Assembly: GCA_002307725.1 (NCBI GenBank)
Contig: DBUB01000002.1
Location: 267,058-331,057, forward strand
Reading direction: 5' to 3'
DNA: 64,000 nucleotides
Source of the DNA: Alphaproteobacteria bacterium UBA1301
GTDB lineage: Bacteria; Pseudomonadota; Alphaproteobacteria; Micropepsales; Micropepsaceae
Position 1 is the stretch's first letter, and every line of letters begins with the position of its first letter. The position numbers were made by a program, and so were the translations under genes. Shown here in pieces: positions 24,498-31,770 of the stretch. Under the pieces are notes generated by a model. It was not told the origin of the DNA and searched no databases. It was given only the letters and a program-made list of their open reading frames with translations.

Positions 24498-25948
24498 TCC
24501 GCGAAAACCGGTTTCTGGCGGCGCTAGTTGTACTGGGCGTCCTGCGCCTGATTGCGGGCGCGGTGCTGCCGTTGTCGGCCGATGAGGCTTACTACTGGCT
24601 GTGGTCGCGTCACCCTGCGGCCGGTTATTTCGATCACCCGCCCGCGATTGCCTGGCTGATTCGCGTCGGCACGCTGGTATTCGGCCAGACCGCGTTCGGT
24701 GTGCGCATCGTCGGCATTCTCAGTTCGTTTCTCGCCACTTGGTTCGTGTGGCAGAGCGCCGTCCTGCTGTTGAAGGATAAACAGGCCGGTCCGCGCGCCG
24801 CGCTGCTATTCAATCTGACTTTGATGGTCACGGTGGAAATGCTGGCGGCCACCCCGGACACGCCGCAAATTCTCACCGCCAGCGCCTTGCTCTGGGCCTT
24901 GGCGAAAGTCGCCGTGACCGGCAATGGCCGCTGGTGGCTCGCCGTCGGCATCGCCGCCGGGCTGGGTCTGCTGTCGAAGTATTCGACGCTGTTTCTGGGC
25001 GCCGGCGTGCTGATCTGGCTGCTCGCGTCGCCGGCGCCGCGCCGCTGGCTGGTCAGCCCTTGGCCTTATCTCGGTGCCGCCGTCGCGGGCGTGCTGTTTT
25101 TGCCCAATATCGCTTGGAACGCCGCTCACGACTGGGCCACCTTTGCGTTCCAATTCGGCCGCATCGCCGGCAATCACATCACGCTCAAATACCTCGGCGA
25201 GTTCGCCGGCGCCCAGGCTTTGCTCGCCACGCCCTTCATCTTGGTTTTGGGTGTGATGGGCCTCAGCGCCGCCCGCCGCCGCGACCAAAGCCGCGCCCTG
25301 ATTGCCTGCCTGATCTGGCCCTCAATCGTCTATTTTGCCGTGCATGCGCTGCACGACCGGGTGCAGGGCAATTGGCCGTGCTATCTCTATCCGGCGTTGA
25401 TCATCGCCGCGCTCGACGCCGTCACCCGCACCGATTGGACCGGCTGGCGCCGGCCGCTGGCGAAGTGGTCGGCCAAACTGGCAATCCCGGTCGCCGCCGT
25501 GCTGCTCGTCGTCGGTTATGCCCAAGCGCTACTCGGCGTCGTGCCGATGGGCCGCAAAGACCCGCTGGCCCGGCTGCTGGCGGTCGGTATGCCCGAGGTG
25601 GTTGCCGAGCTTGGCAGCCTCAAAACCGCGGGCCGCGCCGAGGTGATCCTGACCACCGATTACGCCTCTACCGCTTGGTTCGCCTTCTACAGCTCCTATC
25701 CGGTCGCCAGCCTGGGTGAAGATGAGCGCTGGCCCAATACTGTTCCGCTAGAGGCTTCGGCCTACCAGCGCCCGGCCCTCTACATCACTGAAGAGCGCCG
25801 CGATTTGCACGCGTTGGTGGCCACTGCCTTTGCCGAGGTGACCCCGGTCGCCCGCATTGACAGAAAGCGCCACGGCATCGCCATCGCTCATTACATCGTT
25901 TACCGGGTGCGCGGGCCCAAGAGTCCCTCTCTTGGCCGAATGCCTTGA
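24410..25948 (+). CDS. GT39-family (ArnT/PMT-like) membrane glycosyltransferase
   Basis: Up to 512 residues with about eleven hydrophobic segments. The first periplasmic loop has the GT39 signature PLSADEAYYWLWSRHPAAGY followed by FDHPPAIAWLIR, with the conserved acidic pair and Tyr-Tyr. These enzymes transfer sugar from polyprenyl-phosphate to lipid or protein acceptors outside the inner membrane. The true start is unclear: recognisable protein begins at about 24510, yet the only ATG is 24410, with a GTG at 24452, so it overlaps the preceding GT2-GtrA gene by 46-88 bp. This strongly suggests coupled translation of the donor synthase and transferase. Confidence 0.82.
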   Translation: MVGCRPCRFNRGRAVELRHVEHVHLAHQVIRENRFLAALVVLGVLRLIAGAVLPLSADEAYYWLWSRHPAAGYFDHPPAIAWLIRVGTLVFGQTAFGVRIVGILSSFLATWFVWQSAVLLLKDKQAGPRAALLFNLTLMVTVEMLAATPDTPQILTASALLWALAKVAVTGNGRWWLAVGIAAGLGLLSKYSTLFLGAGVLIWLLASPAPRRWLVSPWPYLGAAVAGVLFLPNIAWNAAHDWATFAFQFGRIAGNHITLKYLGEFAGAQALLATPFILVLGVMGLSAARRRDQSRALIACLIWPSIVYFAVHALHDRVQGNWPCYLYPALIIAALDAVTRTDWTGWRRPLAKWSAKLAIPVAAVLLVVGYAQALLGVVPMGRKDPLARLLAVGMPEVVAELGSLKTAGRAEVILTTDYASTAWFAFYSSYPVASLGEDERWPNTVPLEASAYQRPALYITEERRDLHALVATAFAEVTPVARIDRKRHGIAIAHYIVYRVRGPKSPSLGRMP

Positions 25949-26005
25949 GAATTATTCTAAGAAAACCTATTTTGTGCCTGTCTCTTTCCTAGCGGGAATT
26001 CCGAC

Positions 26006-27409
26006 ATGGCCGATTCTTTCGATGCTGTCGTCATTGGCGGCGGACCCGGTGGCTACAACGCCGCGATCCGGCTGGGGCAGCTTGGGCTGACGGCGGCTTG
26101 CATCGACAAGCGCGGCCGTTTCGGCGGCACCTGCCTCAACATTGGCTGCATCCCGTCTAAGGCGCTGTTGTTTGCATCCGAACGCTTTGAGGAGGCCAAG
26201 AAGGACTTCGGCAAACTTGGCATCACCGCCGAAGTCGGCCTCGACCTTGGCGTCCTGATGCAGCACAAGGACAAGATCGTCGGCGAGCTGACCAAGGGCG
26301 TCGCGTTCCTGTTCAAGAAGAACAAGGTGGAAGGCATTGTCGGCGAGGGCCGCATCACCGCACCGGGCCAGATCGAGGTGCGCGCGCCTGACGGCAGCGT
26401 TCGCACCATTGCGGCCAAGAACATCATCATCGCCACCGGCTCCGACGTGATGCCGCTGGCGGGAGTGACCATCGATGAAGAGCGCATCGTCTCGTCGACC
26501 GGCGCTTTGTCGCTGAAGAGCGTGCCCAAACGGCTGTTGGTGGTCGGCGCCGGCGTCATCGGCCTCGAACTCGGTTCGGTGTGGCGGCGTCTCGGCTCCG
26601 AGGTGACGGTGGTGGAATTTCTAGGTCGCATCACCCCTGGCCTCGACGGCGAGGTGTCCAAAGCCTTCCAGCGCATTCTCGCCAAGCAGGGGTTCACCTT
26701 CCATCTCTCGACCAAGGTCACCGGGGTCGAGAAGAAAGGCGATGTTCTCGCCGTCACTGTCGAACCGGCCGCTGGCGGGGCGCCGCAGACACTTGAAACC
26801 GATGTCATGCTGGTCGCCATCGGCCGCCGCCCCTACACCGAGGACCTCGGTCTCGAAGCGGTCGGTGTGGCGCGCGATACCAAAGGCCGCGTCATCACCG
26901 ATCCTCATTTCAAGACCAATGTGCCCGGCATCTGGGCGATTGGCGATTGCCGCGAAGGTCCGATGCTGGCGCACAAGGCCGAAGACGAAGCGGTCGCTTG
27001 TGCCGAGCACATCGCCGGCCGCGCCGGGCATGTCAATGTCGATGCTATTCCGTCCGTGGTTTACACCGCGCCGGAAGTGGCGGTGGTCGGCAAGACCGAG
27101 GAAGAGCTGAAGGCCGCCGGTATCGCCTACAAGGTCGGAAAGTTCCCTTTCAGCGCCAACGGCCGCGCCAAAACGATTCTGGCGACCGACGGCTTCGTCA
27201 AAATCCTTGCTGAGGCCGCGACCGACAAGGTCTTGGGCGTGCATATCATCGGCCCGGAAGCCGGCAATCTGATCGCCGAAGCCACCCTGGCGATGGAATT
27301 CGGCGCGTCGTCGGAAGATATCGCGCGCACTTGCCACGCCCACCCGACGCTGACCGAAGCGGTGCGTCAGGCGGCGATGGCGGTCGAAGGCTGGACGATG
27401 CAATCCTGA
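26006..27409 (+). CDS. lpdA: Dihydrolipoyl dehydrogenase
   Basis: A 467-residue FAD enzyme (E3) that reoxidises dihydrolipoyl groups of 2-oxoacid dehydrogenase or glycine-cleavage complexes with NAD. It has GGGPGGYNAAIRLGQLG (FAD), the redox disulfide GGTCLNIGCIPSKALL, a second Rossmann motif GAGVIGLELGSVWRRLG (NAD), GDCREGPMLAHKAEDE, and the C-terminal catalytic base in CHAHPTLTEA. No E1 or E2 genes are adjacent, so it is probably a stand-alone copy, likely serving 2-oxoglutarate dehydrogenase or glycine cleavage encoded elsewhere. It converges with the next gene with a one-base gap. Confidence 0.95.
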   Translation: MADSFDAVVIGGGPGGYNAAIRLGQLGLTAACIDKRGRFGGTCLNIGCIPSKALLFASERFEEAKKDFGKLGITAEVGLDLGVLMQHKDKIVGELTKGVAFLFKKNKVEGIVGEGRITAPGQIEVRAPDGSVRTIAAKNIIIATGSDVMPLAGVTIDEERIVSSTGALSLKSVPKRLLVVGAGVIGLELGSVWRRLGSEVTVVEFLGRITPGLDGEVSKAFQRILAKQGFTFHLSTKVTGVEKKGDVLAVTVEPAAGGAPQTLETDVMLVAIGRRPYTEDLGLEAVGVARDTKGRVITDPHFKTNVPGIWAIGDCREGPMLAHKAEDEAVACAEHIAGRAGHVNVDAIPSVVYTAPEVAVVGKTEEELKAAGIAYKVGKFPFSANGRAKTILATDGFVKILAEAATDKVLGVHIIGPEAGNLIAEATLAMEFGASSEDIARTCHAHPTLTEAVRQAAMAVEGWTMQS

Positions 27410-27410
27410 A

Positions 27411-28451
27411 TTACGACCAGTTCGCGGCTTTGGTCTTCAACTTGATCTTGGCGACAATGTCGGTGGCGCAGATGAACAGCGTGAAGCCGTCTTCGCCGAA
27501 GGCGCAATTGGGCGCCACCCGTCCAGTCACATTGATGAGACCGAGAAGCTTGCCTTCCTTCGACAGGATCAGAATGCCGCCGGGCCCGGCGACGAACAGA
27601 TTGCCGTCCTGGTCGACCTTGAGGCCATCGGGATTGCCTTTGGCGTTCGGCGTCATCAGTGGCGTGAAGTCGAACAACACCGACGCACTTTTCACCAGAC
27701 CGTCGGTTCCTAGCGCATAGGCCTTTAACACTGGCTTAGCCGGGTCGGAATTGGTGACATAGAGCGTCGCTTCATCCGGCGACAAGGCGATGCCGTTGGG
27801 CCGCGCCAGCTCTTTGTCGAGCACCGTCAGCGTACCGTTCGGGTCAAGCCGGTAAACGCCGCTGAACGGCAGTTCTTTGACCGGCGAGGTGTCGCCTTCG
27901 GCCAGACCGTACGGCGGGTCGGTGAAATAGATCGCGCCCGATTTGGCAATGACAAGATCGTTGGGGCTGTTGAGGCGCTTGCCCTCGAACTTGTCGACGG
28001 CGATGGCCTTTTTCTTGGTTTTGAGGTCGACTTTAGCGATCGCCCGGGTGCCGGAATCCGCCATCACCAGCGTGCCCGCGGCATCGATTGCCAGCCCGTT
28101 CGAGCCGGGTTCGCGCAAGGCCGGATTGGGCTCGCCGGCATGCCCTGAGGGCTTGAGGAATTCGGCCGGTGGCGTGCCTGCTGTCCAGCGATAGATCGCG
28201 TTGCTGCGGGGGTCGCTGAACAACAGATAGCCGCCATCCTTCACCCAAACCGGACCTTCCGCCCAGCTATAGCCCCAGCCGATCTGTTCGACCGGTGCAT
28301 TGAGGTCGACAATGGTGTCGAGGGCGGCATTCTGGCGGCGCACCATGCCGTAAGAGCCTGGCGCCGGGGCCGCCCCTGCGGCAATCGTCAAAGCGGCGAA
28401 CGGCAATGCGGCACTGCTGGCAAGAACGCTACGGCGCGAAATCATGGTCAT
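27411..28451 (-). CDS. SMP-30/gluconolactonase/LRE family protein, Tat-type signal
   Basis: A 346-residue six-bladed beta-propeller. The N-terminus ISRRSVLASSAALPFAALTIAAGA carries a twin-arginine-like motif, so export is likely. Family motifs: GYSWAEGPVWVKDGGYLLFSD (metal-binding Glu of the E-G-P element), GSNGLAIDAAG, KRLNSPNDLVIAKSG and RPNGIALSPDE. Members hydrolyse sugar lactones such as gluconolactone, using a divalent metal; substrate here is unknown. It starts MTM; either Met is possible. No operon partner is seen: rquA lies about 100 bp away, upstream of which this gene would be downstream on the same strand. Confidence 0.87.
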   Translation of the reverse strand: MTMISRRSVLASSAALPFAALTIAAGAAPAPGSYGMVRRQNAALDTIVDLNAPVEQIGWGYSWAEGPVWVKDGGYLLFSDPRSNAIYRWTAGTPPAEFLKPSGHAGEPNPALREPGSNGLAIDAAGTLVMADSGTRAIAKVDLKTKKKAIAVDKFEGKRLNSPNDLVIAKSGAIYFTDPPYGLAEGDTSPVKELPFSGVYRLDPNGTLTVLDKELARPNGIALSPDEATLYVTNSDPAKPVLKAYALGTDGLVKSASVLFDFTPLMTPNAKGNPDGLKVDQDGNLFVAGPGGILILSKEGKLLGLINVTGRVAPNCAFGEDGFTLFICATDIVAKIKLKTKAANWS

Positions 28452-28549
28452 ATTACCCTCCCAAAGGTCCGGCGGCGCACCCTATGTCGCCCATGCCCGT
28501 GGCGGAAGCGGGCGCTGGTGAATCCTGGGTAATTATTTGGCTTGTATCG

Positions 28550-29293
28550 TTAATTGCTTGCAGAACCGGCGCGCGTGGCAACCACCTTTTGGTAGAAGCC
28601 GCCGAAGAACGGGGTGTGGCGGACCGTCATGTCGGGCGGCAGCAAATCCTTGACCGGCCGGCGCATGAGCGACAGCGCAAACGGCTCCAGCAGCGCCAGA
28701 AAGGGCGGCATCAGATAACGCAGGGGATTCCACCACGCCGGGGTGCCGTAATCGCAAATGACGAGCGTGCCGTCGGGCTTCAGGACGCGCAAAGCTTCGC
28801 TGATCGTCTTGGCGCGCACTTCCACCGGCTGCTCGTGCAGGAGGAAAAACAGCAACACGTGATCGTACTCGGCATCGTCCAGATGCAGCGCCGTCGAATC
28901 CATACGCAACAGCCGCGCCGGGGTACGCTTCGGCAGCTTCCACTTCAGAGTGCGAAGCTGGACCGGGAGCACGTCCACAACATCAAGGTCGCCGTTCTGC
29001 AGCGCCGCCTTTTTCGCCAGCTTGGGCGTCAGATTGCCGTAGGCGCAAGCGATCTGCAGAACCCGCCCCAACTCGGGGGCGTTGAATTCGGCCAGGGCGG
29101 CGCGCCGCATCCGATGGTAATTTCCAAGCAATATCAGATTGATAAGCCACAGCCGGTCGAATACTCGTGGGGCTTTTGGGTGCACATAGGCCCACCAGTA
29201 GTGGCGCATCAAATAGTCCGGCACCGCCACATGCTCGTGATACGAGACTGTGGCCGCCGCGGGCTTGATGGCATCGTCCTGACTGCGGTCCAT
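28550..29293 (-). CDS. rquA: Rhodoquinone biosynthesis methyltransferase RquA
   Basis: A 247-residue class I methyltransferase-fold protein. RquA converts ubiquinone to rhodoquinone, the low-potential quinone used in fumarate-reducing anaerobic respiration. Family-specific features visible here: MRHYWWAYVHPKAPRVFDR followed by LWLINLILLGN; motif I altered to VLQIACAYGNLTPKLA, with Gln in place of the usual Asp (ordinary UbiE-type enzymes have LDxxxGTG); VVDVLPVQ; LLFFLLHEQP; LEPFALSLM; and the ending FFGGFYQKVV. Length matches. Together these separate it from UbiE/COQ5. It stands alone, upstream of the SMP-30 gene on the same strand. With ldh it suggests fermentative or microaerobic life. Confidence 0.85.
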   Translation of the reverse strand: MDRSQDDAIKPAAATVSYHEHVAVPDYLMRHYWWAYVHPKAPRVFDRLWLINLILLGNYHRMRRAALAEFNAPELGRVLQIACAYGNLTPKLAKKAALQNGDLDVVDVLPVQLRTLKWKLPKRTPARLLRMDSTALHLDDAEYDHVLLFFLLHEQPVEVRAKTISEALRVLKPDGTLVICDYGTPAWWNPLRYLMPPFLALLEPFALSLMRRPVKDLLPPDMTVRHTPFFGGFYQKVVATRAGSASN

Positions 29294-29471
29294 GGATTCT
29301 TCCGCCGGTTGTCACCTTAGAAAATGGGGGACACGACAGGCGTGAACAATGCGGCGGAATCGGCAGACAGCCCTGTCAGCCTGCGCAAGATGGCCGCGGG
29401 CTGTCCGCCAGGACAATCGCCGCAAAGACCGCTTTCGCAGTCCTTCCCCAGCGATAATTTGTAAGCTTGAT

Positions 29472-30497
29472 TTACAATTTGTGGCGATGGGAAGAAAACA
29501 GTGCCGCGAATTGATTGAGCTGCGCCTTGGCAATTGCCAACCCTAGGCGGGGATTGCGCCGGAGCACACCGACGGCGTTTGGGATGAAGCCGCAGCCATA
29601 CGGCACGTAAATGCGCACCGTTACGCCCGAGTTCTTGGCCCAGGTGAGCAGCGGCGCGGCCGGCATGCCGAGCAGCACTTCGACTTCGCAGGATGTCCCG
29701 GCGGCCTTGAGCCGCGTGATGGCCTCGCAGCCGAGTGTGAAATCATGCGTTGCCACGGCGACGTGACGTGCCCGCCCGGCCAAGCGATCGATCACCTCCA
29801 GGAATCCGGCGCGAAGGTCGCGTTTGGGATCGGCCGGATCGGGCCACTCGCCTTTGACCACGCGCACATTCAAGCCGTGCGCGACAGCCCAATCGGCGTC
29901 GTCTAGCGTGCGATGCAACCGCCCCGGCAAGGTCGTGCCGAGAAGCGCGGACCCGAGCGTGCCCAGCATCACCTCCAGCATAGCATTCTGCCGGTCGACC
30001 ACATCGGCACCATGGGAATCAAAATGCAGGCGCAGACGATGCCGCGCGGCCGCCGCCGCCAGTTTGCGGGCAGCCTCTGGTGAAAACCGCAAGGACGGCG
30101 GTTTCAGCGCCAGATAGCTTTGGCCCATCGCCATCGCGCGAAATTCTTTGTTTGTCGCGTTTTCGGACGGAAAACCGGATTTCACTTTTTCTGAAAGCGC
30201 TCCAATTGCGGCCAGGCTGAGGGTCTCCATCTCATCAAGACTCTCGCTGCCGCCATCCCAATAGCTCAGCGCGGTCGCGAAACCTTCGGTCATCAGCCGT
30301 TCCGACACGCACAGCGCGTCGTCGATCGACTCGCCGCCAAGATAAGGCCGGGCTGCCCGTTTGATCAGCGGCATGATCGCTCGCGATGCCAATTCACCGA
30401 TGCGCCGTTTCAAGCTCGGGGTCGCGACGTCTGGCGGCTCGGTGCTGTAGCGCTGGGCCGGACCTGAGTTGTCGGTCGCAGGCGTGTGATCCGTCAC
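29472..30497 (-). CDS. Proline dehydrogenase family protein
   Basis: A 341-residue TIM-barrel flavoprotein of the monofunctional PRODH type. Motifs: YLALKPPSLRF, LHFDSHGAD, LNVRVVKGEW (substrate-contacting Lys), VATHDFTLGCEAI, CEVEVLLGMP and VRIYVPYGCGFIPNAV followed by LRRNP (Arg pair). PRODH oxidises proline to pyrroline-5-carboxylate with FAD and passes electrons to quinone. The start is GTG 30497, preceded by GAGGGAA and overlapping the upstream acetyltransferase stop (GTGA). That coupling to a GNAT gene at the edge of an exopolysaccharide locus is unusual for a proline catabolic gene, so the true substrate may differ. Confidence 0.75.
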   Translation of the reverse strand: MTDHTPATDNSGPAQRYSTEPPDVATPSLKRRIGELASRAIMPLIKRAARPYLGGESIDDALCVSERLMTEGFATALSYWDGGSESLDEMETLSLAAIGALSEKVKSGFPSENATNKEFRAMAMGQSYLALKPPSLRFSPEAARKLAAAAARHRLRLHFDSHGADVVDRQNAMLEVMLGTLGSALLGTTLPGRLHRTLDDADWAVAHGLNVRVVKGEWPDPADPKRDLRAGFLEVIDRLAGRARHVAVATHDFTLGCEAITRLKAAGTSCEVEVLLGMPAAPLLTWAKNSGVTVRIYVPYGCGFIPNAVGVLRRNPRLGLAIAKAQLNQFAALFSSHRHKL

Positions 30498-31477
30498 AAT
30501 TCCCTCTCCGCCGCAGTGGCCGGTGCCACAGAAGTTCGCCGGAATGCCGAACCCAAAATCCACTTTGCTCTCAGCGCCGCCGCAAACAATCCGGGACTGT
30601 GCTGGCGCAGCAGTTTTCGCGTGTACAGCTCCATGGCGCGCTTCGGCGATGGCGTTCCGATGCTGCCGAGCAGGCGGCCGTGGGTGGCGTAGAACATCTT
30701 GTAGTCCGGCGCCCCGATAGAAAAATCGAATTCGTGGTGGCCGAGTCGGTAGCTTTCCTCAATCATGCGGATCAGGAGCTGGTGGCCCGCGGAGTACTTT
30801 TTGAACACCGGATCATAAGTGAAGATCCAACCCGACCACGCACCTTGGTGGACAAAACCGATCCACGTCGAGACCAGACGCCCGCCCGCCCGCAAGCTCG
30901 AACAAACCAGCAGGCCGCGTTCGCGCAAACAAGCGAAGAATTCCATCGTCTGCGGATCGTCGAAGAAATCGGGAAATCCGATGCCGTTGAGTTGCTGGCC
31001 TTTCCAAGCTCGCGCCAGCGCAAGAACATCCTCGCGCTGATCGTCCATGGTGAAGGTGAGCTTGCCGTGCTGGGACGCCAAGGCCCGCCCGCGCCGTTCG
31101 CGATCGCGCACCAAGCCGCGGTGACGCGTCAGAAGCTGCTCGCGGTAATCCTCGAAACACGCAAAGCGCGTCCAGTCGATGAAGGGCGCCAGATCCATGT
31201 TCCGGTAGCGCTCGCTATTCCACGCCCCAGCCTCGATCACGCCGCGACTGACCCATTGGGCATAGCGCCCCGGCCGCACCGGCCCGTCGATTTCGCTCTC
31301 GGCCAGCGGCTGATGAAAGTCGAGGAACAACAGGCGTGTCACGATTTTCTTGCCGTCGACGACCAGCAAACGCAGCACATCGTCGCCGATGCGCACGTCC
31401 GCAATCGCCGTCTCGCGGCCTTTGAAATAGACCGCCGCGGCCGCATCGAGGAAGCCTCGTGACGCGTAAAAATTCAT
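30494..31477 (-). CDS. GNAT/CelD-type (BioF2-like) acyltransferase
   Basis: A 327-residue protein with a double GNAT fold as in CelD/BcsL-type or FemAB-like acyltransferases: RNMDLAPFIDW, RHRGLVRDRERRGRALASQHG, FFACLRERGLLVCSSLRAGG, HQLLIRMIEESYRLGHHEFDFSIGAPDYK split by the acceptor loop. Such proteins are often encoded in polysaccharide loci and N- or O-acylate sugars. The frame is open to 31522; ATG 31477 begins the usual MNFYASRGFLDAAAAVYF. It faces the exopolysaccharide operon divergently and is translationally coupled to the PRODH-like gene. Confidence 0.75.
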   Translation of the reverse strand: MNFYASRGFLDAAAAVYFKGRETAIADVRIGDDVLRLLVVDGKKIVTRLLFLDFHQPLAESEIDGPVRPGRYAQWVSRGVIEAGAWNSERYRNMDLAPFIDWTRFACFEDYREQLLTRHRGLVRDRERRGRALASQHGKLTFTMDDQREDVLALARAWKGQQLNGIGFPDFFDDPQTMEFFACLRERGLLVCSSLRAGGRLVSTWIGFVHQGAWSGWIFTYDPVFKKYSAGHQLLIRMIEESYRLGHHEFDFSIGAPDYKMFYATHGRLLGSIGTPSPKRAMELYTRKLLRQHSPGLFAAALRAKWILGSAFRRTSVAPATAAEREL

Positions 31478-31770
31478 AACGCAGAGGCCCACCCATCCTC
31501 GTTTGCAGGATATGCGCCGCACACCCGGGAAGGGAACCTAACGGCACAGGGTTAGCAAACGGTTTCACGCCCTTGCGCCAATTACCTACGGGCAGGAATT
31601 GCCAAGCCCAGTGCCAACTTAGCGGCCAAAGGCGCCGCGGCCGAACCGGGTTCATCAACCTTTTTGCGCCATTAACGCAATAGTGAGAGCGCGGCGTCCA
31701 CAATGGCAGGGCCGAAATTCCGTTGGTCCCGGGATAAGCCCTTTGCCGAGTCCAAGAGAGGAACGCTCGC

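Noticed and set aside
24497..24530. Possible further copy of the AAAA..GGTTT repeat (CGCGAAAACCGGTTTCTGGCG)
   Set aside because: The spacing and arms differ from the repeat and it lies inside coding sequence of the GT39 gene.
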